From: Flavobacteriia bacterium 40-80
GTDB taxonomy: Bacteria > Bacteroidota > Bacteroidia > Flavobacteriales_D > Crocinitomicaceae
Direction of reading: 5' to 3'
DNA length: 64,000 nucleotides
Assembly: GCA_001899145.1 (NCBI GenBank)
Contig: MKVF01000016.1
Span: 62,001-126,000, forward strand
Shown: positions 1 to 7,647 of the stretch, piece after piece
How positions within the stretch are numbered: the stretch's first letter is position 1
How the letters are laid out: each line of letters starts with the position of its first letter
The notes under the pieces: model-generated
Told to the model about the DNA's origin: nothing
Databases searched by the model: none
Seen by the model: the letters and a program-made list of their open reading frames with translations, nothing else
Program-made: the position numbers and the translations under genes

Positions 1-14
1 AAAACAGGAAAGAG

Positions 15-488
15 ATGTTTGGTTTCAGAAAAAATAAGGCTCAGATCCAATTGCTGAATGCATTGATCACCATTAATATTGATAGAATTAAGGGGTATCA
101 AAAGTTGGAAAAACTCGGGGTAGATTATCCGAATATACTGATGGTTGCAGCAGGAAAGGCGCAGCAAAGCCAAAAGTATATAGAGCGTATTAAGGAGATA
201 ATCCGGGAGATCGGAGGAGAACCGCTGGAAGAGCAATCAATAGAAGGTTCTGTCTTTCGTGTCTGGATGAACATAAAGAATATGCTCAATATCGATGATT
301 ACAAGAACATACTGATGAACTGCGAGTTTGGAGAAAATACAGCATTGAAATTGTATGATGAAACCCTTCCGAAGTTGAAACGCAAGCTCGAAGATGCTGC
401 TTTTGAAGATCTGCTTTCCCAGCGTGACGGTATTTACAGATCTATCAATGAGATTCAGGATTTGTACAAACCTATCGCTGAAAAATGA
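15..488 (+). CDS. PA2169-family four-helix-bundle protein (DUF2383)
   Basis: A 157-residue, mostly helical soluble protein with no signal peptide. Its opening (about residues 8-70, with LLNALITINIDRIKGYQK near the start) and overall length fit the DUF2383/PA2169 family, a ferritin-like four-helix bundle often found in stress-related operons; no catalytic activity is established for the family. The C-terminal half has the paired helices around residues 85-155 expected of the bundle. The ATG at 15 is the only plausible start inside the window, and the true upstream context is cut off by the window edge. The next gene, a small lipoprotein, begins 24 bases later on the same strand, so the two are probably co-transcribed and end at the hairpin at 1021-1054. 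Confidence 0.75.
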   Translation: MFGFRKNKAQIQLLNALITINIDRIKGYQKLEKLGVDYPNILMVAAGKAQQSQKYIERIKEIIREIGGEPLEEQSIEGSVFRVWMNIKNMLNIDDYKNILMNCEFGENTALKLYDETLPKLKRKLEDAAFEDLLSQRDGIYRSINEIQDLYKPIAEK

Positions 489-512
489 CAGAAACAACCA
501 AAATAAACAAAT

Positions 513-959
513 ATGAAAAGAGTAATTTTAGGAAAGGCGGTTTTAATGATGTTTATTGCTTCAAGTGTAGTTTCTTGTACCAATAACGGAGAGAGAGTGG
601 AGAATGCGAAAGAAAACCTGGAAGAGACGAAAAGAGAAGCTGCGCAAGATGTTGCAGAGGCCAAGGAAAAGTTGAGAAAAGCTCGTGAAGAGTATGTACG
701 GGACGCAAATGAACGCATTAGAACGAGTGACGAACGTATCGCTGATATGGAAGCAAAAGCAAAAGACCTGAAAGGTGAAACAAGAGAAAACTATAACCGA
801 GCTATTGCCCGGGCGAAAGAAACCAATCGGGAATTAAGAGCGAAATTAGAAAGAAACGCGGAAATTGCGGATGATAAATGGGAAGAGTTTAAGCGTGATT
901 TCAATAATAGCATGGATAAAGCCGGGCGGGATATTGAGGATTTTTTTCAAGGTAAATAA
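513..959 (+). CDS. coiled-coil lipoprotein, function unknown
   Basis: A 148-residue predicted lipoprotein. The N-terminus is a short charged start, a hydrophobic stretch (about residues 5-20) and a lipobox ending at Cys22 (VVSC), so the mature protein should be lipid-anchored. From about residue 28 to 140 it is almost entirely charged heptad-like helix rich in Glu, Lys, Arg and Ala, typical of extended coiled coils. No enzymatic motif is visible. It follows the four-helix-bundle gene by 24 bases, and the pair resembles a general or envelope stress module, but that role is inferred only from context. Similar Glu/Lys/Ala-rich lipoproteins are common and poorly characterised in Bacteroidota. Confidence 0.7.
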   Translation: MKRVILGKAVLMMFIASSVVSCTNNGERVENAKENLEETKREAAQDVAEAKEKLRKAREEYVRDANERIRTSDERIADMEAKAKDLKGETRENYNRAIARAKETNRELRAKLERNAEIADDKWEEFKRDFNNSMDKAGRDIEDFFQGK

Positions 960-1020
960 CTTTGTTATTTAATAAGGATGAAAGAAATATACTCTTATTT
1001 CATCAGGTGAATTTTCAATA

Positions 1021-1054
1021 ATAAAACAGGCATTCCAAAGAATGCCTGTTTTAT
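1021..1054. terminator. bidirectional hairpin terminator
   Basis: A perfect 15-bp inverted repeat (1021-1035 and 1040-1054) with a 4-base loop; the stem contains AACAGGCATTC. The A-rich/T-rich stem ends let it work on both strands. It sits between the convergent lipoprotein gene and etfA. Confidence 0.85.
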
Positions 1055-1075
1055 ATTTTGAAACTCGTAAGGGTA

Positions 1076-2002
1076 TTAACCTTTGAATTTTTTTACTGCT
1101 TCAATTAATTTTGGAACTACTTCAAAAGCATCGCCAACAACTCCGTAGTCAGCAGCTTTAAAGAAAGGAGCCTCCGGATCAGTATTGATCACAACAATTG
1201 TTTTAGAACCGTTCACGCCTGCCAGATGCTGAATAGCACCAGAAATACCGATTGCAATGTATAAATTCGGGCGGATCGCAAGACCGGTTTGTCCCACGTG
1301 CTCATGATGAGGTCTCCAGCCGATGTCAGCTACCGGACGGGAACATGCTGTTGCTGCTCCCAGTAATTTTGCCAGCTCTTCCACCATTCCCCAGTTTTCA
1401 GGGCCTTTCAATCCACGCCCAGCGGAAACTACAACTTCTGCTTCAGGAAGCGGAACTTCCCCTTCAGGGATTTTCTTATCGACAACTTTTACTGCTGCAT
1501 TACCTGTGCCAGCATCGAAGTTTTCAACCGGGCAAGCACTTCCCGTCGCTTCAGGAGAGATGGAGTTTGGTAATAATGCAATGATTTTTTTCGCTGTTTT
1601 CACAGTAACATATCCGAATGCTTTTCCTGAGAATACATTTACTTTTATTTTATCACCTTCCGGTAAAGCTACGGCTCCTGAAACCAAACCTGCTTTTAAA
1701 CGAACAGATAAGCGCGGAGCAACTGCTTTCGAAATTAAATCGTGAGAAAAAATAATTGTATCTGCCCCTGTTGCTTCAACTGCTTTTGCAACTAAGGCAG
1801 TAATTTGCCTGCTGTCCGCATCGGATACATTTGCATCCACTAATACCTTAGAGGCACCGTAAGTCCCCAAATCTGCTAAATCAGATGAATTACCGGAGGC
1901 AACCACCACCACATCGCTTCCTAATTTTTTTGCGTAAGTAACTGCTTCATGAGAAGCCTTTGCTCCGGCATGTTCCCCGCTGATATATACTAATATTGAC
2001 AT
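1076..2002 (-). CDS. etfA: electron transfer flavoprotein subunit alpha
   Basis: A 308-residue alpha subunit of the FAD-containing electron transfer flavoprotein, which takes electrons from acyl-CoA dehydrogenases and passes them towards the quinone pool. The N-terminal ETF domain covers about residues 1-180. The C-terminal FAD-binding domain has the family signatures GRGLKGPENW (about 195-204), HVGQTGLAIRPNLYIAIGISG (split by the usual loop, about 235-258) and NTDPEAPFF (about 276-284). Length is normal for the compact bacterial form. It lies 18 bases downstream of etfB on the same strand, an operon order typical of Bacteroidota, and ends at the shared hairpin at 1021-1054. Confidence 0.96.
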   Translation of the reverse strand: MSILVYISGEHAGAKASHEAVTYAKKLGSDVVVVASGNSSDLADLGTYGASKVLVDANVSDADSRQITALVAKAVEATGADTIIFSHDLISKAVAPRLSVRLKAGLVSGAVALPEGDKIKVNVFSGKAFGYVTVKTAKKIIALLPNSISPEATGSACPVENFDAGTGNAAVKVVDKKIPEGEVPLPEAEVVVSAGRGLKGPENWGMVEELAKLLGAATACSRPVADIGWRPHHEHVGQTGLAIRPNLYIAIGISGAIQHLAGVNGSKTIVVINTDPEAPFFKAADYGVVGDAFEVVPKLIEAVKKFKG

Positions 2003-2020
2003 TTTAATTTTTTTAGTTTA

Positions 2021-2761
2021 TTAAATAACTTTAGCTTCATTATGCAACAAGCTTACCAATTCGTCCATATTATTAGGGTCGATTAGTTTTACTGCTTTTT
2101 TCGCCTCAGGTAAGGAGAAAGACTCGAAAGAAGTATATGTTTCACTTGCATAAGCAGGAACAACTTTCAGCGGCTTTGTCCGGGCAGCCATAATACCTCT
2201 CATGTTCGGGATCCGTTGTTCTGCCATTCCTTTAGCACATGAAACAACAGCAGGGTAGTTTACTTCCAAAACCTGGATCCCGCCGGAAATTTCCTGCTCT
2301 AAGCGTAGCGTCTGACCGTTAAGGTCTAATTTGGAAGCTAATGCTACGTACGGTAAATCCAACGATTCAGCGATCATAGACCCAACCTGGGAACCGTTGA
2401 AATCAATCGTTTCTTTTCCGGTAAGAATCAGATCATAGTTGTTTTCTTTGGCATAGCTGGCAATTTGAGAAGCTACTTCAAAGGCATCAACAGGATTTAC
2501 ATCAATTCTGACTGCGTCATCCGCCCCGATAGCCAATGCTTTACGGATCACTGCTTCGTCAGCAGCTGTCCCGACTGTAATGATCGTTACGTTTCCTCCG
2601 TTACTCTCTTTTAATTCCAGTGCTCTGACCAAAGCATACCACTCATCGTAAGGATTCACGATATACTGAACACCGGTCTCATCAAATTTTGTATTGCCAT
2701 CCTTGAAAGCAATTTTTGAAGTAGTGTCCGGTGCTTTACTTATACAAACTAATATATTCAT
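2021..2761 (-). CDS. etfB: electron transfer flavoprotein subunit beta
   Basis: A 246-residue ETF beta subunit that binds AMP and pairs with EtfA. Visible family features are the N-terminal NILVCISKAPDT strand, the IVNPYDEWYALVRALELK segment (about residues 35-52), and the ETIDFNGSQVGSMIAESL stretch (about 117-134), which corresponds to the recognised ETF-beta signature region. Length matches the family. It is the first gene of a two-gene minus-strand operon with etfA. The 201-base region between it and the divergent pdhB gene must carry promoters for both directions. Confidence 0.96.
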   Translation of the reverse strand: MNILVCISKAPDTTSKIAFKDGNTKFDETGVQYIVNPYDEWYALVRALELKESNGGNVTIITVGTAADEAVIRKALAIGADDAVRIDVNPVDAFEVASQIASYAKENNYDLILTGKETIDFNGSQVGSMIAESLDLPYVALASKLDLNGQTLRLEQEISGGIQVLEVNYPAVVSCAKGMAEQRIPNMRGIMAARTKPLKVVPAYASETYTSFESFSLPEAKKAVKLIDPNNMDELVSLLHNEAKVI

Positions 2762-2918
2762 CTGTTTTGTTTTTATTAAATCTTATGCGCACAAACTTAA
2801 TAAAACTAAATTGAAAAAAAGGAGTTTTTTAGTGAAAAAAATATTAAGCGTGCATAATAAATGAACCCTCTCATTAATCATAATAGAGAAATAAATTATG
2901 CATCTAATTGTTTTTTTA

Positions 2919-2926
2919 TATTTTTG
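2919..2926 (+). promoter_or_regulatory. candidate -7 element for pdhB
   Basis: TATTTTTG matches the Bacteroidota -7 consensus TAnnTTTG and lies 36 bases before the pdhB start codon. No clear -33 TTG was found, so this is a motif match only. Confidence 0.4.
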
Positions 2927-2962
2927 GAGTCGTTCTTAAATAAGGGAAGTAATTTTTAATTC

Positions 2963-3943
2963 ATGAAAGTTGTACAATTTAGAGAGGCTTTAAGAGAAGC
3001 GATGTCCGAGGAGATGCGTCGTGATGAAAGCGTATTTTTACTTGGAGAAGAAGTTGCTGAGTATAACGGCGCTTATAAAGTTTCGCAGGGAATGCTGGAT
3101 GAGTTTGGTCCGAAACGTGTAATCGATACCCCAATTGCCGAATTAGGCTTTGCCGGTATTGCTGTTGGAGCATCGATGAATGGCCTTCGCCCGGTGGTGG
3201 AGTTTATGACCTGGAACTTTGCGATTCTTGCGGCTGATCAAATTATCAACAGTGCAGCAAAAATGCTGCAGATGTCCGGAGGACAATATCATTGTCCGAT
3301 TGTATTCCGCGGCGGGAACGGGCAGGCAGGGCAATTGGCAGCTACCCATTCCCAAAGCTTTGAAGCTTTCTATGCACATGTTCCGGGATTAAAAGTAATT
3401 ACTCCTTCCAACCCGTATGATGCTAAAGGTTTATTGAAAGCGGCGATCAGGGATAATGACCCCGTTGTTTTCCTGGAATCAGAGAAAATGTACGGAGATA
3501 AAGGCGAAATCCCTGAAGGGGAATATATTATTCCGATTGGCGTGGCAGATGTTAAACGTAAAGGGACAGATGTTACAATTGTTTCTTTCGGGAAAATCAT
3601 AAAAGTAGCTTATGAAGCAGCGGAATATTTAGAGAAAGAAGGTATCTCCTGTGAAATTATTGATTTGAGGACAGTTCGCCCTATTGATTATGCCGCAGTT
3701 GTTGAGTCCGTTAAAAAGACGAATCGCTGTGTGGTAGTAGAAGAATCCTGGCCATTGGCTTCTATCTCTTCTGAAATTTCTTACCATTTACAGCGTTACG
3801 CTTTTGACTATCTGGATGCACCGGTGATGAGAGTGACACAAACAGATACACCATTTGCTTTCGCGCCCTCGTTAATTGAGGAGGCACTACCGAATGTGGA
3901 CAGAATAGTTAAGGCTGTAAAACAGACATTATACAGAAATTAA
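2963..3943 (+). CDS. pdhB: pyruvate dehydrogenase E1 component subunit beta
   Basis: A 326-residue E1-beta subunit of the pyruvate (or branched-chain 2-oxoacid) dehydrogenase complex, which with E1-alpha performs thiamine-diphosphate-dependent decarboxylation. Visible family motifs are REALREAMSEEM at the N-terminus, GEEVAEYNGAYKVS (about residues 28-41), DTPIAELGFAGIAVGAS (about 56-72), and the C-terminal transketolase domain with DLRTVRPID (about 235-243) and VVEESWP. Length is typical. No E1-alpha, E2 or E3 gene is adjacent, so this subunit is encoded alone here, which is common in Bacteroidota. Pyruvate specificity rather than branched-chain specificity is inferred from overall resemblance. 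Confidence 0.93.
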   Translation: MKVVQFREALREAMSEEMRRDESVFLLGEEVAEYNGAYKVSQGMLDEFGPKRVIDTPIAELGFAGIAVGASMNGLRPVVEFMTWNFAILAADQIINSAAKMLQMSGGQYHCPIVFRGGNGQAGQLAATHSQSFEAFYAHVPGLKVITPSNPYDAKGLLKAAIRDNDPVVFLESEKMYGDKGEIPEGEYIIPIGVADVKRKGTDVTIVSFGKIIKVAYEAAEYLEKEGISCEIIDLRTVRPIDYAAVVESVKKTNRCVVVEESWPLASISSEISYHLQRYAFDYLDAPVMRVTQTDTPFAFAPSLIEEALPNVDRIVKAVKQTLYRN

Positions 3944-4287
3944 TCTTTATTATGCGTTTTGTCTAGTATTCGTGATTGCTTGCAATTGTGAGACTGGCTT
4001 TGCTTAAAGTCAACATCGCATCTTCAATGTCCATATATGCTTTGAATTTCTTTGTTCCCAATATGTTGATTTTGCACGTTATGAATGAAAAAGGTATCTT
4101 TTGTGTCCTTTAATGATCTCCGTGTGCTCGATTCTTTCACTTGTAATGAGTGGGGAAACCACGCCTAAGCACAATTGAGAATTGTAATAAGAGGCCTTTC
4201 TTTAAGTATTTACAAAAACCTTCTTGTTTTACAAGGCTTGTTACTCACAATTATAGTTAGTCATTATCAGTCACAACAGGGACTTAC
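3944..4287. other. intergenic stretch, nothing supported
   Basis: 344 bases between convergent pdhB and the DUF488 gene. On the minus strand a short open frame ending near 3970 would encode only about 23 residues after its first ATG, which is not convincing as a gene. No clear terminator hairpin or repeat was seen; it may be decayed coding sequence. Confidence 0.4.
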
Positions 4288-4818
4288 TTAATCAGAATAA
4301 AATACACGGCCATTCACCACTCTTGCAGGAGATGTGTAGGAATGTTCTTCGGCTTTGCTCACGTCCATAATATGCAATACCGTCCAGTCTTTTGCTTTCA
4401 GATAGTCAGATACCATGGAACGGTGACAGCGCCACCATACTGCTTCGGCGCACATATAAGCAGTAGGCGATTTCAATGCGATTGCTTCCAGTTTGGCAAT
4501 ACCTCTCTCAAAGCCTTCGGTTTCCATATAATCGGCATAGCCGCGGAAAGAAGCATTGTACCAGCGGGTATTCTTTGAATCTTTCAGTGCTTTTCTTCTC
4601 CCGCCCAAATCTTTTAAATGAATATACCGGATATCGTTATGCTGCAAAGATACTTCCAGGTTTTCCTTATCAAACTGCGGAAACTTCCTTGAACCCGGAA
4701 GCCCCCGGATATCTGCCAGCGTTTTTATTCCGAAAGATTGCAGCATTTTGATAAAATCATCCAGGCTATGCGTGGAATGGCCTATTGTATAAATGAGATG
4801 CTTTCCGGTTGTTTCCAT
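4288..4818 (-). CDS. DUF488 domain protein
   Basis: A 176-residue DUF488-family protein of unknown biochemical role. Typical motifs are YTIGHSTHSLDDFIKML near the N-terminus, LADIRGLPGSRKFPQF, and MCAEAVWWRCHRSMVSDYL near the C-terminus, which holds the family's conserved Cys-Ala-Glu and Cys-His-Arg residues. I place the start at the ATG at 4818 (METTGKH...). A longer in-frame version from 4947 would add 43 atypical residues and overlap the upstream peroxidase gene; with the chosen start it begins 19 bases after the peroxidase stop. The two are probably one operon, which suggests a link to heme or oxidative stress, but that is only context. Confidence 0.85.
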   Translation of the reverse strand: METTGKHLIYTIGHSTHSLDDFIKMLQSFGIKTLADIRGLPGSRKFPQFDKENLEVSLQHNDIRYIHLKDLGGRRKALKDSKNTRWYNASFRGYADYMETEGFERGIAKLEAIALKSPTAYMCAEAVWWRCHRSMVSDYLKAKDWTVLHIMDVSKAEEHSYTSPARVVNGRVFYSD

Positions 4819-4837
4819 TCTTCGTTCTCTTATAATT

Positions 4838-5770
4838 TTAACCCGCAAAATCATCCAGCATATCCAGGGATGGAACAAAAAACAAAGTACCTGTTTTGGC
4901 GGTGCTGAAATCCAGAATCCGGTCATAATTTCCGTGCGGGTCGCCAATAAACATATTCGTCAGCATTTTCTGTACTGTACTGAATGTGCTTGCATAACAA
5001 ATAAAATAAGTCCCCATTTCATTGGTAGCCACATTTCCAAAAGGCATATTATCGCGTACTACTTTGAAATCGTCACCTATATTTGCTAAAGCGATATGTG
5101 AATTCTTAGGTTTTATCCCGTCTGCCATTTCTATATCGTTATCTTTTGACCTGCCGATTACTTTTTCCTGCTCTTCCACTGAAAGTGACTTCCATGCATC
5201 AAGATTATGAATATACTTCTGAGTAAACAGATAACTTCCACCTTTATATTCCGGGTCCTGCTCATTAATTACTGCGAAATGATCCCGGTCCGGTCCGTGT
5301 GGATTTTCGGTCCCGTCCACAAATCCCAGAATGGAACGGCTGTCCCAGTAACGAAAACCCTGGACTTCCACGGTGCAGTCTGCAATGTCTTTCATAAAGC
5401 CGGAAATCATGGAGGACATATCGTAGGCGAAGCTTTTGTTATCAGAACGGATCTGAAAATGTAGATCACCCTCTGTCGCCACTGCAGTATGCTTATCTCC
5501 TGTAATTGCTTCAAAATTCTTTAGCTCTTTAGGTAACGGTTCCGGTAACTCCAGTTTCAGCCATGCTTCATAGCCAATGCCCATTATACAGCTCGATTTT
5601 GAATCCGGAAAACGATCCAGAGCTGAGTTATTGAGATTGATAACCAAAGCGCAAACTCTTTGAAATATGGATTTTATTGCTTCGGGTGCCACGTCTTTCT
5701 TAAAATTCCAAATGAGGAAATATGCGTTATTGTTCGGATAGTCAGTTACATTTTGAGGGGTTGCCGGCAT
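4838..5770 (-). CDS. Dyp-type (dye-decolourising) heme peroxidase
   Basis: A 310-residue Dyp-type peroxidase, a heme enzyme that uses hydrogen peroxide to oxidise varied substrates. The family GxxDG motif is present (GFVDGTENP, residues 149-157, catalytic Asp152). His225 in KNSHIAL is the expected proximal heme ligand and Arg239 the expected distal Arg. Length is that of the compact intracellular class. There is no Tat or Sec signal peptide, so it is probably cytoplasmic or carried as cargo of another system. It heads a minus-strand pair with the DUF488 gene. The start ATG at 5770 gives MPATPQNVTD, a normal length for the family. Confidence 0.93.
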   Translation of the reverse strand: MPATPQNVTDYPNNNAYFLIWNFKKDVAPEAIKSIFQRVCALVINLNNSALDRFPDSKSSCIMGIGYEAWLKLELPEPLPKELKNFEAITGDKHTAVATEGDLHFQIRSDNKSFAYDMSSMISGFMKDIADCTVEVQGFRYWDSRSILGFVDGTENPHGPDRDHFAVINEQDPEYKGGSYLFTQKYIHNLDAWKSLSVEEQEKVIGRSKDNDIEMADGIKPKNSHIALANIGDDFKVVRDNMPFGNVATNEMGTYFICYASTFSTVQKMLTNMFIGDPHGNYDRILDFSTAKTGTLFFVPSLDMLDDFAG

Positions 5771-6151
5771 AGTGAATTATTGTTATGTTATTGTTGTATC
5801 GGTTTCAAATTTAATAAATTGAGGATAAATACAACTGATTTTAAGGAAATACAAAAAATTGTTTTAAAGAAGATCTTTTGAAGTGTTCTCAATTTTATCT
5901 ACTTAAGAGATTTAAATAATAGTTGCTCCGAATACTTCTGCTTCAAGGTCGGAGAATTCACAAGTCATTTTTTGTTTGAGCCTGGTACACGGCATGTCTA
6001 TTTCACAATAATCACTTATCCAAAAGTTAAATATTAGAAAGAAAAATCATAAAATAGGGTAAAAATACCTAATGTAAAACAGGTATTTATGATTGATCTT
6101 TATTCATTTAGATGGTCTATATTGCACTCATGAAAGCTAACAGCTACAATT
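5771..6151. other. divergent control region between Dyp peroxidase and eCIS operon
   Basis: 381 bases, very AT-rich, with no supported gene. The right half carries the paired operator and -7 element for the injection-system operon (6057-6125). The left half must contain the peroxidase promoter, but I could not identify it. Confidence 0.6.
6057..6125 (+). promoter_or_regulatory. eCIS operon promoter with paired palindromic operator
   Basis: Two sites: GGGTAA-AA-ATACCT at 6057-6070 (centre 6063.5) and AGGTAT-TT-ATGATT at 6081-6094 (centre 6087.5), 24 bp apart. TATATTGC at 6118-6125 resembles the -7 element TAnnTTTG and starts 30.5 bp after the second centre. The first structural gene starts at 6152. 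The same architecture recurs before lodA, the two-component operon, the AAA+ gene and the hydrolase gene. Regulator identity is inferred. Confidence 0.6.
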
Positions 6152-6754
6152 ATGATTTATGAAGTGCTCCAAATCCTTGTCACGGAATTAAACATCTACT
6201 TCCAGCAACAAATTCCGAATGTTCCGGATGACATCGTTGTATTGGATAATATTGCTCTGGCAGATTCAGAATCAGAAACTGCCAATAATATGAAAAACAA
6301 GGTGGTCGTTTCGCTGCTTACAATTGATGAAGAATCCACTCTGAGAAATTTTCCTAATCAAAGCAGGGTTAATAATCAGACAGAGTATTATAATCCGGAA
6401 GTCAATCTGAATCTCTATGTGTTGTTTAGCGCAAATGCGAATGAATACAAAGAGTCATTACTTTATTTATCCAAAACGATTGAATTTTTCCAATCGAAAA
6501 ATGTATTTACACAAAATAATTCGAGTTATCCTGATAACCTTTTTATATATAACCCGACCGATTATTTTAAATTTTCGATGGAGCTGTACACTCCGAATTT
6601 CGAAGATCTGAATTATATCTGGGGAACACTTGGAGGAAGGCAGTTCCCTTCTGCTCTCTACAAACTGGCGCTGGTCACTATAGCAGGAAACAGAACAGTT
6701 AATACAGCAACAACAATTAATGAAACAGGAAGTAATATGACACCTAACTTTTAA
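6152..6754 (+). CDS. eCIS terminator/cap protein, Pvc16-like (DUF4255)
   Basis: A 200-residue protein with the DUF4255/Pvc16 N-terminal domain (about residues 1-180). Visible hallmarks are the N-terminal MIYEVLQILVTELNIYF helix, a VVVSLLTIDEESTLRN stretch, and the Pro-rich PEVNLNLYVLFSANA segment. In Pvc and Afp particles Pvc16/Afp16 caps the tube and sheath and terminates their assembly. It is the first gene of the injection-system operon, 27 bases after a -7-like element, and is followed 10 bases later by the 289-residue unknown gene. I am confident about the family; the capping role is transferred from characterised homologues. Confidence 0.88.
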   Translation: MIYEVLQILVTELNIYFQQQIPNVPDDIVVLDNIALADSESETANNMKNKVVVSLLTIDEESTLRNFPNQSRVNNQTEYYNPEVNLNLYVLFSANANEYKESLLYLSKTIEFFQSKNVFTQNNSSYPDNLFIYNPTDYFKFSMELYTPNFEDLNYIWGTLGGRQFPSALYKLALVTIAGNRTVNTATTINETGSNMTPNF

Positions 6755-6764
6755 AAATAAACGA

Positions 6765-7634
6765 ATGTCTTTTAGCTACACATATCGCGAACTTTTTTCT
6801 ATCCGTATGTTCCATGATTACTTTCTGGACTTGGGAATAGTAAAATTTTCGGGCCCGGAAATGAGTAATGAAGAAAGAGAAAGGCAATTGTCATTATTTG
6901 ACTGGTCCTCTTATCTGGATATTCAGCCGACAGCCGAAACACGTAAAAAGCTGGTAAATCAGCGGATGCGGATTTTTCGTGATAAAATGAGTTTTAAAGT
7001 GCTGGTTTCAGTTAACAATAATACACCTGACGAACCTTTTATAGCGATTTCCCCGGAATTACAACTGAATTTTGTTGTAAAAATTACAGATGCTCGCTTC
7101 TCAGAATATTCCGCGGTTCATTTGGATCCCGTGCATATTTTCAGGCTAACCAATAAGCGTCTGCCTTTAATCCCCTTATTCGATGCTATTGATCATATTC
7201 CAACAATTATAGATGATGAATATCTTTTAAACAAACGCAGCACCAGAATCCTGAAGAAATATTATCAGGTACCTCCGGAAGTTCCTATTATCGGTATTAT
7301 TTCCATTCGGATGCGAGTTTCAGACGAAGCTTATTCCATCACTTATGAAGACCCGGAGAATAGTGGAATACAATTAATAAAAGGGACACAATTTTATATG
7401 CGCTTTGAAAACAGCAGCTATTATTGGAAATATCAGAGGAAAGATATCGCGGAACACTATCTGACAGAGGAAAAATATCCGCTGGTCAGAAATGGATTTA
7501 TAAAAATTGATCCTGAAGACCTCGACCCGCCCATCCCTTCGGGTTACATTAAAGAAGGAATGAAGCTCCCCAATCCCCAGGTTGGATTATTTGAAAAAAC
7601 CGAGGGGGAAATTTACTCAGTAATTTATATCTAA
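6765..7634 (+). CDS. eCIS-associated protein of unknown function
   Basis: A 289-residue soluble protein that I do not recognise. It begins MSFSYTYRELFSIRM and is rich in aromatic and charged residues, with a mixed alpha/beta look and no signal peptide or membrane segment. A run of alternating hydrophobic strands (about residues 90-200) resembles structural particle proteins more than enzymes. It sits between the Pvc16-like terminator gene (10 bases upstream) and the sheath gene (13 bases downstream), an extra position compared with the Pvc and Afp loci. I infer a structural role near the distal cap of the particle, such as an adaptor between cap and sheath, but nothing in the sequence proves it. 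Confidence 0.7.
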   Translation: MSFSYTYRELFSIRMFHDYFLDLGIVKFSGPEMSNEERERQLSLFDWSSYLDIQPTAETRKKLVNQRMRIFRDKMSFKVLVSVNNNTPDEPFIAISPELQLNFVVKITDARFSEYSAVHLDPVHIFRLTNKRLPLIPLFDAIDHIPTIIDDEYLLNKRSTRILKKYYQVPPEVPIIGIISIRMRVSDEAYSITYEDPENSGIQLIKGTQFYMRFENSSYYWKYQRKDIAEHYLTEEKYPLVRNGFIKIDPEDLDPPIPSGYIKEGMKLPNPQVGLFEKTEGEIYSVIYI

Positions 7635-7647
7635 AAACACAATAACT

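Noticed and set aside
1252-1745. Plus-strand open frames within etfA
   Set aside because: They overlap a clear etfA coding frame and have no family resemblance.
3960-4280. Small gene on the minus strand in the pdhB-DUF488 gap
   Set aside because: Only about 23 codons follow the first ATG before the stop, with an upstream stop in the same frame and no homology that I recognise.
4819-4947. Longer DUF488 protein start at 4947
   Set aside because: The added 43 residues overlap the Dyp peroxidase gene and do not look like DUF488 sequence.
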